A DNA stretch of 64,000 nucleotides, taken from the NCBI GenBank assembly GCA_003255025.1, contig QANY01005056.1, forward strand, positions 124,001-188,000. The letters are read 5' to 3'. Numbering within the stretch: position 1 is the first letter of the stretch; the number at the start of each line of letters is the position of its first letter. Below, piece after piece: positions 23,336 through 33,647 of the stretch. The notes under the pieces were generated by a model. The model worked only from the letters and a program-made list of their open reading frames with translations. It was not told where the DNA came from and made no database searches. The position numbers and the translations under genes were made by a program. The DNA is from Datisca glomerata. Lineage: Eukaryota > Streptophyta > Magnoliopsida > Cucurbitales > Datiscaceae.

Positions 23336-23589
23336 TTAATCACTGATTCTCTTTTCAAAATTGCAAAGGAAAAAGAACCAAACAAAAAATTAATTGAACA
23401 ACTCAATTATACTAATCAGAGTCTAATTACAATAGGTAAATAATTAGACAAGATTGAAAATAAGGTTGATCTTATTAATGAGTAGTATTAAAACTGAATG
23501 GAGATTAGTGTATGGAGTAATGAATATTATATTTGATTATTGAATGTATTGATGTTTTCAGTTTAAATTTTTCTTGTTGTTTTAAGAAA
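23336..23589 (+). pseudogene. Short plus-strand viral fragment and flank
   Basis: From about 23340 to 23490 the plus strand reads a helical stretch with KLIEQLNYTNQSLITIGK and then LDKIENKVDLINE, resembling the linker at 20000-20110. This suggests viral sequence in plus orientation on the far side of the inverted coat-RT segment. Beyond 23490 nothing was recognised. Confidence 0.45.
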
Positions 23590-23774
23590 TTTTACAGGTG
23601 CAACCGAACCAATAACAACTAAGCAAACTGAACCGATTACTTTGGTTACATTCGGTTCGGTTCTAATAATTACGCCAGTTTTGTTCGGTTATGTAATTTA
23701 GGTAACCGATGAATTTAGTTCAATTACAAACAATACTTACTAGCCGATCAGACCGAACCGTGTACACCCCTAAA
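23590..23774. repeat. hAT-like non-autonomous element or terminus upstream of GA20ox-A
   Basis: Contains repeated CCGAACC / GGTTCGG motifs in both orientations and ends with GAACCGTGTACACCCCTAAA, a common end of plant hAT-type short elements. It sits about 60 bp upstream of the first TATA box of gene A. Similar ends, ACACAACCCTAATA and CACACCCCTAATT, lie upstream of the other two promoter copies (about 51950 and 53630). Confidence 0.5.
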
Positions 23775-24100
23775 ACAGATTACTCAAACTGACATGAAGA
23801 TCAAGAGAAAGTACTTCTCAAAAAGGCGTCTTACCATATATAAGAGTACCATATATAAGACTACCATATACAGCCTAATTTTGTCCATTCACAACCACTT
23901 ACCAATTATGAATCCAAACGGTTTACCATTAGCAATAAAAGACTGCAGAATTTGTTCACTTACCCTCATTCAAACTGGCCATGGTTTTTCTTCGATCACA
24001 TCGCGTTCCTCCTCTCTTTGTTTCCTCCTAACTAAATATTCTCTTTCTCTCTCTCTCTCTCCCCATAGTTTTCAACCACTGATCTCTAATTTTACACCCA
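23775..24100 (+). promoter_or_regulatory. Promoter and 5' leader of GA20ox-A, with upstream ORF
   Basis: Two TATATAAG boxes at 23837-23844 and 23852-23859. The stretch from AGATCAAGA (about 23801) to the start codon matches the leader of gene B (from about 54105) and an orphan copy at 52213. If transcription starts about 30 bp after the TATA box, the leader is about 200 nt. It then holds an upstream ATG at 23981 with a 16-codon reading frame ending at 24031, plus a CT-rich run at about 24042-24062. A further ATG at about 23910 opens a frame that overlaps the main start. Confidence 0.6.
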
Positions 24101-26036
24101 ATGGAAACAGAAAGCACCCTAACAACAAGCAAACCATCATCGCCTACTCTTCACCAAGATGATCATGAAGAAAATGACCAAAAACCACTAGAATCTGAAT
24201 CTGAATCTTTTTTTATTAAATACCAATCAGACATACCAAAAGAATTTATATGGCCAGATGACGAGCAGCCGCGCGGGTACGTGCCAGAACTCAATGTTCC
24301 ACTCATTAACTTAATGGGATTTCTGTCGGGTGATGAACGTGCGACAGTGGAAGTGTCAAGACTGGTCGATGAGGAGTGCAGGAAGTATGGGTTCTTTCAG
24401 GTAGTTAACCATGGCGTTGATGCTAAATTAATAGAAGATGCTCACAAGTACATGGATCACTTCTTTGAGTTGCCTCCTTCAATAAGACAAAGGGCTCAGA
24501 GGAAAGTGGGGGAGAATTTTGGATATGCGAGTAGTTTCACTGCTAGATTCTCGTCCAAGCTCCCTTGGAAAGAAACATTTACTTTCCGCTATTCTGCAGA
24601 AGAAGCCTTGTCGAATATTGTGGAGGACTTTTTCTGCACCAAAATCGGTGAAGACTTCAGGCATATCGGGTAAAGGAATAAGTATTTATTTTCTTCTTTA
24701 ATCAATTTAGTCTTTAACTTGTAAGTTGATTAATCGAGTCCTTATAATTTAATAACTAAATCAAAAGAGTATTACAAAAATAATGACTTGACACATACAA
24801 ATTACCCAAAACTATGTGTAATCAAGTCATTTTAATTACATGTCTTAGACATCATTTTGTAATAATTCACTTAAGAAATCGACAATAATTAAGGGCATAG
24901 ATTAAAATTATACTAAAGTTAAAGGACTAAATTAATCTGAAAAATTTAGGGACAAAAAAAATTTGAGTCATATATTGATCAAATGAGCATTATTGGCCTG
25001 ATTATTTATTGTTTTTCTTATTTTTTCATATCTTTTCTGTATCTTGTGAAATTAACTAATAAGTTTCTTTTTTTCCTTGTATTTAGGAGGGTTTACCAGG
25101 AGTACTGTAAAGCCATGAGCAAACTTTCTCTAGAAATAGTGGAGCTATTTGGAATGGGACTAGGAGTAGGAAGATACCGTTTCAGGGAGTTTTTTGAAGA
25201 GCATGATTCCATTATGAGGCTAAACCATTATCCACCTTGCAAAAAACCCGACCTCGCTTTAGGCACAGGACCTCACTCTGATCCAACTTCTTTAACTGTT
25301 CTTCACCAAGACCAAGTTGTTGGACTCCATGTTTTTGTTGACAATGCATGGCATTCCATATCCCCCAATCCTAATGCTTTTTTTGTTAATATTGGTGACA
25401 CGTTCATGGTAATATTAGTTTTTCCACTTTATTAATTTCAGCCAAATTATAATTTTGACCTTTAGATTATGACTTGTTTTTCATTGATTAAACTTTTGAT
25501 TCTTTACAAATTAGTTCCTAAACTTTTGACAAAAATATTGAGTTTAAATAGATGTTATCATTTTTTATGCATTTTACGCATGAAATATACAATAAAGATT
25601 TGATTTATATGATATTAAGTGTCCAATGGTTGAATCGAACAATGAAACAATTAAGGGATAAAAATGAAAGGATGGTCGTCATATAACTAGCTTATAGACT
25701 AAATGAGTAGTTTAATATTTAAAATAAATTTCATAACAGATTTGTTTTGATTTATGAATTTAGGCACTGTCAAATGCAAGGTACAAGAGTTGTCTGCATA
25801 GAGCAGTGGTAAACAGCGAAACATCAAGAAAGTCTTTAGCATTTTTTCTTTGTCCAAGGAGTGACAAATTGGTAAGGCCACCAAATGAGTTAATGGAGAG
25901 TCAGAGTGAAAGGAAATACCCAGATTATACATGGCCTATGCTGCTCGAATCCACACAGAAGAATCACAGAGTTGACATGAAAACTTTTGAAGTCTTCTCA
26001 AATTGGATTCTCCAACAAAAGCAGAAAATAGTTTAG
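24101..26036 (+). CDS. GA20ox: Gibberellin 20-oxidase, copy A (3 exons, 387 aa)
   Basis: 2-oxoglutarate/Fe(II) dioxygenase that oxidises carbon 20 of GA12 and GA53 stepwise to GA9 and GA20 in the cytosol, a main control step of gibberellin synthesis. Exons 24101-24669, 25087-25408 and 25764-26036, all with GT-AG borders, join in frame to 387 codons plus stop, the normal family length. Motifs: LPWKET (154-159) of GA20ox, NHYPPCKKP (236-244) at the 2-oxoglutarate site where most relatives and copy B have NYYPPCQKP, iron ligands H253, D255 and H309, and R319-x-S321. The start chosen is the first ATG giving an N-terminus matching copy B. Introns are 417 and 355 nt. The 3' flank after 26185 is interrupted by a 15.7-kb insertion. 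It looks functional, though the Y-to-H and Q-to-K changes could alter activity. Confidence 0.92.
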
Positions 26037-26185
26037 AAGGAGGAAGCGGCCTGTCGTGGGGAGATTTTCTTACTGGCTGAAAGAGTTAGCATAAAGGCAA
26101 GACAATGTTACAAGAATTTTTTTTTAATGTTTTTGTTTTCTGTTTTTTTTGTTTGTTTTCCTTCTAGGTTTGAGAGATTGACAGT
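26037..26185 (+). other. Proximal 3' UTR/flank of GA20ox-A, cut by insertion
   Basis: Matches the sequence after the stop codon of gene B (59035-59175), including TGGGGAGATTTTCTTA. The match breaks exactly where CACTACAATAG starts at 26186. The continuation is found at 41906-42115. Confidence 0.75.
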
Positions 26186-26199
26186 CACTACAATAGAAA

Positions 26200-26985
26200 C
26201 TACCTTTTATAGGAGGTAAAACTTTATAAAAAAATATTTTATAGTGTTCTGGAAAATCCTGTGTGTTTCCGGACGTTATTAATTTTAAGAACGACATGTC
26301 TCCTTCAAAAAATTACTCCAACCAAAACAAGTCATGTCTCTCCAAATGAGCTTGTCTTCCATCCTTTTATGGTGTGGGCCAGTAAAAAATATTAAAATGA
26401 GTTTCTCTATCAAATTATTAGGTATAATCTCATCTAATATCAAGTGAACATTACATCCCTGTTCTTACTTTAAGAAATCATTGCTACTTAAATCAATTGA
26501 TAAAATTTTCACTTGATAGTCATGCGTTTACTGTTTCAACCCAAAGTTTCAGCTCCAAATACATTTAAAGTGAAAATAATAGCACATCATGTTCAGGATT
26601 AAAAAAGTTTAAGAATTGTTATTGACACCCAAGTTGTACATCAAAACAAGTCATTTCAAGTTGGTGGAGCGGAGGGGGTCATAAAAACAGTGACAGGACA
26701 AATTCATAGTACAAAATGGATATTCTTGCCACAATGCAACCTACATTAGAATTTAACTTCAAATATTAAAATTTTATTGGACTTTAAGACTATAAATTTA
26801 TAATATATGAATTAAAGGTAAGAACGATATTGATAAAATAAAAAACTATCATGTTCCACTTCTTGAACTTGGAATACTATACAATGCCGAGAATAATTTC
26901 CTGACATTGATGGTCATTGTGGCCTTTAAATTGATTTTGAAGCAATCTGGACATATAAAGTCCAGTAGGTAACATGTTTTTTTTT
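26200..26985. other. Left interior of the CACTA-type insertion, no gene seen
   Basis: Subterminal TTTTATAG motifs up to about 26245, then AT-rich sequence without recognisable coding content. Confidence 0.5.
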
Positions 26986-28100
26986 AGGGGTTCACTAAAT
27001 ACGTATTGGGGTTCTCCAATACGTACTGGGGTTCACCAAATATGTATTGGGGTTTATTAAATACATACAAATTAATAATTTTTTTAAGGGTTCACCAAAT
27101 ACGTAGTGGAGTTTACCAAATACGTAGTGAGGTTCACCAATTATGTAAAGACATATAAAATAGTAATCATTGGAAGGGTTCACCAAATACATACTGGGAT
27201 TCTCCAAATACGTAGTGGAGTTCACCAATTACGTAGTGGGGTTCACCAATTACGTACAAAATAAAAATTCTTGGAGGGGTTCACCAAATACGCACTGGGG
27301 TTCACTAATTATGTACTGGGGTTCACAAATTACATACAAAATAATAATTCTTGGAGGGGTTTACCAAATATGTACTGGAGTTCATCAAATACGTAGTGGG
27401 GTTTGCCAATTACATAGTGGGGTTCATCAAATACATATAAAATAATAATTCTTAAAGGGGTTCATCAAATACATAGTGGGGTTCACCAAATACGTAGTGT
27501 GGTTCATTAATTACGTTGTGGGATTCAACAAATATGTATAAAATAATAATTCTTGGAGGGGTTCATCGAATATGTACTGGGATTCACCAATTACGTAGTG
27601 GGCTTCACCAAATACATACAAAATAATATTTTTTAGAAAGGTTCACCAAATACGTACTTGGGTTCAACAATTACGTACTAAGGTTCATCAATTACGTCCA
27701 AAATATAATTTTTGGAAGGGTTCACCAAATACATGATGGGGTTCACCAAATACGTAGTGTAGTTCACCAATTACGTAGTGAGATTCATCAAATACGTATA
27801 AAATAATAATTCTTAAAGGGGTTCACCAAATACGTAGTGGGGTTCACCAAATACATACAAAATAATAATTATTAAAGGGGTTCATCAAATATGTACTGGA
27901 GTTCACCAAATACGTACTGTGGTTCACCAAATACGTACTGTGGTTCACCAATTACGTAGTGGGATTCACCAAATATGTATAAAATAATAATTTTTAGAGG
28001 GGTTCACCAAATACGTATTGGGATTCACAAAAAAAATGAATTTTTAAATTTTGGTGAACCCCTAAAGAATTTATTGTATAATACTACGTAATTGGTGAAC
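26986..28100. repeat. Minisatellite of GGGTTCACCAAATACGTA units with higher-order structure
   Basis: About 40 diverged units of 20-23 bp (consensus near GGGGTTCACCAAATACGTAC). They are grouped in blocks of two to four, each block closed by an AT-rich spacer such as AAAATAATAATTCTTGGA, giving a higher-order period of roughly 75-110 bp. At about 28040-28100 the array ends with a unit pair in reverse orientation (TTGGTGAACCCCTAAAG and TACGTAATTGGTGAAC), so its right end can fold back on itself. Open frames through it only reflect the repeat. Confidence 0.9.
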
Positions 28101-28900
28101 ATCTAAAACCTAATCGCCATATCCAATAGGCGAACTGCATATTTAGCCCCTAAACACCATCTTGAAGGTGTTAATCGCATCGTTGAAGCCAAGCACTAGT
28201 TTTATGCCTCCAATCGCCTGCTTCAGTCCCCAAACGCTATTTATAAATAGACGATCGTCAGTCTCCCTCCCAATCACCACTTTTTTGGGTCTAATCGCTA
28301 TTCTTCACAACTTTCCTCAAAATTGATATTTTTATAGTTATTTACCGTACATTGGTAAAATCATTGATAAAAATAAAAAAAATCCCGTTATGTCAATCAA
28401 AACACTCATTATACTCACTTACTATGTGAAATTAGATTGGATTAATTAAGGATTCCCAAAACAATTGAACACTTAATCATAAACTCGATAAAAGTTGTCA
28501 TTGATAATATTGTTGTGCTTTTGTGAAAAGTATCGAGCGAGATGGGCTTTCACGAAATATAATTATATGTCGTGATGTTATGATGATTGGTAAATCCTAT
28601 TCATCAGTTTGACGGACACATATAACGCTTAAGGTCAGATTCTACTGTTAAATCAAGCATATCCGTTAAAAGGTTTGAAATTAAATATTGAAATTTGAAA
28701 TTTAACCTTTTATTTTATAATAATAAGCCCATAATTTTTGGAAAATAACCATTTACGTTTTACTTAATTTCCCTATAAATTTAATTTTCAAATCTAATCT
28801 TATTTCTTATCAAAATTAACCTCAACATTAAAAATCCCCTCCCCCTTATTACTAAAAAATCGATACCCATCCTTCCCCCTCTCTTTTAACACATCATTTC
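28101..28900. other. No gene seen
   Basis: AT-rich sequence. A stretch at 28100-28300 recurs weakly on the word AATCGCC / AATCGCT every 30-60 bp. Nothing else was recognised. Confidence 0.4.
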
Positions 28901-29302
28901 TCTTCACTCAAACCCTAGTCTCCATCTTCTTCATAGTCTGAAATCCATCAAAACCGATCCAAATCCGTTGAAACACACGAGTCAAACGCACAATCTCACA
29001 TTAAACACCCTTGCAACACACGAGTAAAACCTCACGCCAAACCCGAGCCAAATCCCTCCAACCAGCGACCCCAAACCCCATGTTCTTCTAATATTGTATT
29101 TGTTTCACCAAAAATTACTAGAGGAAAGCATAAAGTTACAAAGAGAACATTTAGTGTAAGACACAACCAAGTTTGAGCTCGAGTGTTTCGAAAGGGCCGA
29201 ACAATTCCACCGGTTATGGAAGATTTCGTCTAAAGAATCGAAATCTTAGTAGCCATATTCTTCATATTACTCCAACGGAGCATATATTTTACCCAAGAAA
29301 AC

Positions 29303-29850
29303 AAGATGTAAGTTTTCCTTTAAAGATTTTGAATTTTATGTGTTATATTGTTAAAACACCAAATATATACCCCGATTCATTCTGCGAATTGGGTGTTTTT
29401 ATGTGATGGTTAGAGAAATATATGGTTTTTGGTAGAAATATATGTCTTGGATGGAAAACTATAGTATTTTCATGAGTGCCCGTAAAGTGTTGTGAATTAT
29501 ATGGTGTATTTTTTTCATTGTCCATAACGTGTTTGATAAAATACCATATTGAGGTTTATACTATATTTATATGAATTCCCGTAACTTGTTTGATAAAATA
29601 CAATATCCCATCAAAGGATAAATGTAAGTTTCTTTAACAAAAAAATTGGTTGTTATGTGTTATATTGTTAAAACACCAAATAGATACTTGAATCGTTTTG
29701 AAAACCGAGTGTTGTTTATGTGATTCTTCTAGAAATGTATGATTATTGGTAGCGATATATGTTTTGGATGAAAAATTATAATGTATATTTATTGACCGTA
29801 AGTTGTTCAATGAAATATCACAATAGGGATTGTAGTACATTTTCTCCACA
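29303..29850. repeat. Two-copy direct repeat, about 230-260 bp each
   Basis: 29303-29560 and 29625-29850 share GTTATATTGTTAAAACACCAA, then GAATTGGGTGTTTTTATGTGA versus CCGAGTGTTGTTTATGTGA, then TTTTGGTAG(A/C)(A/G)ATATATG and TTGGATG(G)AAAA. They look like a tandem duplication within an intron of the plant-mobile-domain pseudogene. Confidence 0.65.
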
Positions 29851-29889
29851 CACCCTTTTCACTGAGTCATACTTACATTTTGGTTTCTT

Positions 29890-30670
29890 AGGTTGAGATC
29901 TATGATCTTGGTATTCGCGGTTTTGATGAACACTACACTAGTAGCTCGATGGTACAGTAGGCTTCTTGAAAATTTGAGAAGGAATGTCGATGCTTCCAGG
30001 TTTAGTTAATTTATAAGTATATTGAAAAGGGGCAGATGGATCGCGTCCTATTGAAAATTCTGGCCGAGAAATGATGGGATACAACCCAAACCTTTCATAT
30101 AGATGAAGTGGGTGAAATGACAATGACCTCATTGGACTTTGTTGTGATAAATGGCCTGAAAGTCGACGGTTGCCAACTAGACTATGATTTGAAACTCTAC
30201 AAGAACAAGAAGGCTTTGTAAAAGCTAGTTGGCAAATTGTTGTCGGAGATTGGAGGAAAAAAAGTTAGTTATCAATGGATATTTGATAATTATGTTAGGT
30301 ACTAGTGTACTACTCCTAAGCAGGAGGACATTTTGACGATAGTCTTTCTTCTGGTACTTTGGGGTAGTACATTTTTTTACGATAAGAGCAATAAAGCTTA
30401 ATTGTACTTCCTCCCCAGCCTACAGAAAATAGATGAGATACAGGAGTATAATTGGGGTGGTTTGGCGTTGTTCGTATTATATTGCAAATTGGACACGGCA
30501 AAAGTGTAGGGACATGGGGTAGAGAGCATGAGAGGTATGAGCTTGTGAGTGCTTTCAGTGTTTTCCATTGACCAGACCATTGAGTGGTCCAGACACGTTC
30601 CTGAGAGCATCATGTTGGATAGACATTGAGTCGAGAATAAGAGGTATGGGCTTGAGAGCATAAATGATTG
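29890..30670 (+). pseudogene. Plant mobile domain (MAIL/PMD) transposon-derived pseudogene
   Basis: Plus-strand frames read THT-like QTFHIDEVGEMTMTSLDFV followed by INGLKVDG, the hallmark of the plant mobile domain found in Mutator/Gypsy-associated and MAIN-like proteins. Farther on come KLVGKLLSEIGGKKVSYQW, then a EDILTIVFLLVLWGSTFF segment and IDEIQEYNWGGLALFVLYCK. Stops at several places (for example after KKAL and after VRY) show decay. A serine-rich open stretch at 29173-29310 may be an upstream exon. Sequence similarity stops near 30665, where minus-strand coding sequence begins. Confidence 0.65.
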
Positions 30671-31203
30671 ACGATTGGCTTTAATCGAGGAGATAACAAA
30701 ACCCCGACAGTGTAAAACACAAAGGCTTGCCTCCAACAGTCACTGTCAGACTCCTCAATCAAGAATTTCGACAAGGCTTTCACCAAAATATTACATTTGG
30801 CATTCACCCACTTCGCCTTTAGATCTTTTATTTCATTCACATCACCATCAAATTTAACCTCCTTCCCACCGTCAAAGATACCTAGTATAGAAGTCACATC
30901 ATTTACAGTGACTCTGAATGTCTACCCATGGACATTCAACGTGCAGGTGGCTGGATCGAAGTAACATAATAGTTGATGCAGGAAGTTCCTCTTCAGATTG
31001 TGGCATTTAATATCCAACAACCCTCTGAATCCCATCTCCATGACCACTCTCCTCTTCCCCTTCTTATAATTTGCAATAAGATGTGCAAATTTCTTGGGCG
31101 TACAACGTGTGAACAACTTCCATTTAAAGGCAGGCCTTCTCAGATGACTAGGACCAGGTTGTTCCACTCTGCATTCAATGGCATGGATTTCATTTTCCTT
31201 CAT
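30610..31203 (-). pseudogene. Transposon-type plant protein fragment (DUF1985/Ulp1-associated type)
   Basis: Two minus-strand stretches split by a stop at about 30920. The right one (30922-31203) includes FTRCTPKKFAHLIANYKKGK, GFRGLLDIKCHNL and a CYFDPATCTLNVHG end. The left one (30610-30897) has VTSILGIFDGGKEVKF and CWRQAFVFYTVGVLLSP. This layout, a globular helical domain judged by context to precede a Ulp1-like protease in plant transposons, is known from many plant repeats. No protease part was found here. Its left end overlaps the plant-mobile-domain fragment on the other strand, so a rearrangement junction lies near 30665. Confidence 0.5.
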
Positions 31204-33364
31204 TTTCCTTCAAATAATTGAGTTTCGCTTCCTTCCTCATACTTTTCCACTTTAAAGCTAAATCTTTTTGTGTTTGCATATCAGAAATTCACTTAAATTA
31301 TAATCAACATTTATCAATTCCATATTATAATGTAATGTTTTCTTAAAAATATACTTACTTCATGACTACTAATCATTTCACCTACCGCCCTCATTTTAGC
31401 ACATTTTTCGCATTGTTTTAGTTGTAAACAACCACATTAACATTGCAACCCTTTATATGAAAATATATAACATTAAATTGATGATCTCATTAATTACTTA
31501 CAAGTATAGAAATAAACCCTTTTGTGCCTTCTTCACGTTGATATTTGTGTTAGTCATCTATAATATATGTTAGTATAATCAAATTTAGCCATATGATAAT
31601 GTCTTCTTATCATTATTATCCCTGATACTAATTTATAATGGATTGAACATCATATAGTGAGAATGCTAAAATGGCACATCAATGTTAGGTTCATGTATAC
31701 ATCTACATCTATTATGTTATTAATTAGCTTTATGCAATGATTATTTGAGATAACAAATTAATTGGAAGTGACATATATCAACAATCTTAATAGATGATAA
31801 ACAGGATGTGCCATTTTGATCTAGTTGCAACATGCTCTTCTCCAAGTTTTTTCACAATTTATCATGTTAAAATAATCATATTTGTAAAGTTCCACCACGT
31901 AGGTAAGCTAGTTAAAAACTCTATAAATGTCCAAATTTCTATAATCCTATAAAAAATGGCGTTGATCATGTTGTTCTCTCTAAAATAGGACTTTTCCTTT
32001 TATTTGATTGCTTAAAGGATTACAAGTACAATAATATTCATCTAATAACAAACATACATCTGAAATAACATAGTTTCCATGAAAGAAAACAATCTCAAGT
32101 AGTATCTCCTTCCAACTATAATATTCCATATAGAAACATGAAAAAGACAAATAATGAGAAACTAGTCTACAACATAGCAAGTCTCATTTGATTAAGTAAA
32201 TCCAATTAGGCTGATGATATTGAGATATAAATTCTAGAAGTAAATGCCTACCAACTTTGTAAATGCCGACAAGTCTTTCCTATTGATGATCGATGATCAA
32301 GAGGTTTCACCTGAAAAAAAAGAGACACTTTTATAATTGGGTGAAAATCCAAATGCAAACCGATGTTATGTTCTCAAGTAAAATTATTCTAAATATAATA
32401 ATATTAATCTTATTTCTCAAGAAAAAACTACAACATTAAGACATGAACATAATCCAACCATTTTTCCAAAGCATAAACAAAGAAGTAAATAAGCATTACA
32501 CAAAAATGTCATTGGAAAACATAAATCATTCATATATAAAGGCAACCCAGATATATACCAAACTGATGGTTAACTATATCTGTTGTTTATAAAGAAAGAA
32601 AAACTATGAGCCAACAGATAATATTATAACGAACTATATTCTCACTTTTTGGTTTCATTGTAATAATGAGAATAAACTCTTGACCATTTGAGATCCATAC
32701 CACAATAGCATTAACAAATTGTTTATGTGAGACTGTGTAGATCATGCAAAATTGATGATACCAATTTGAATCCAAAAGCCTATAAATGAAACTTGGCTGT
32801 CTATTTAAAAAATAAAATATGTGTAGAAGCGTTTGAAGAAGAAAGAAAACAGAGATAATATCAATGTACTAAACAAATTTTCTAAGTAGACTAAGCTAAT
32901 GCAGAAAATAGATTACTCTCTTCATTACTTAATGTTAAGCCTATTCAAATAGTATAACATCCATTATACTAACACAACCCCATAGTAGAAAGAAAAATAT
33001 ATTTCTAAACAACATCATCAAAATAGAAATGGATAGCTATAGCCTATTCAACATTGGCCTATTTAGAAATGGCTCAATAAAGCAGTGTGCGTAAATACTA
33101 TAACATTACTATGGTCTTATTGACTGCAAATCCACAGATTTTACTCTCTTTAATCGTTGGGCAAGTTTCCTCTAAACTAAAGAATAATAGAAAACAATAA
33201 TCATTTGATAAGAATTAGGAACAACAGACTTGTTGATAGTATCTACATCAATCATTAGAATCCAAGGAAGATACCATAATAAAGCAAATTTAAGTTCAAA
33301 ATCACACAGGTTGTTACAAAACCAGTGAGGATAGCCTCAAACAATGGCGTATATGAGTCCCTTT
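31204..33364. other. No gene seen, AT-rich
   Basis: Long AT-rich stretch with only short frames lacking recognisable content. Confidence 0.45.
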
Positions 33365-33597
33365 AAGAAGAAGAAGAAGAAGAAGGAGAAGGAGAAGGAG
33401 AAGGAGAAGGAGAAGGAGAATGAGAAGGAGAAGGAGAAGGAGAAGGAGAAGGAGAAGGAGAAGGAGAAGGAGAAGGAGAAGGAGAAGGAGAAGGAGAAGG
33501 AGAAGGAGAAGGAGAAGGAGAAGGAGAAGGAGAAGGAGAAGAAGAAGGAGAAGAAGAAGAAGGAGAAGAAGAAGAAGAAGAAGAAGAAGAAGAAGAA

Positions 33598-33628
<31 letters not shown>

Positions 33629-33647
33629 AATAAGAAGAAGAAGAAGG
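33365..33647. repeat. (AAG)n/(AAGGAG)n microsatellite, about 283 bp
   Basis: Pure AAG units at both sides surround a core of AAGGAG hexamers (about 33386-33540). All purines on the plus strand. Lysine/glutamate or all-arginine reading frames across it are artefacts. Mirror-symmetric purine tracts of this kind can form triplex DNA. Confidence 0.97.

Noticed and set aside
27000..28060. CRISPR-like or coding tandem array
   Set aside because: Units and spacers diverge gradually, spacers are not unique sequences, and the context is a plant genome; it is a minisatellite.
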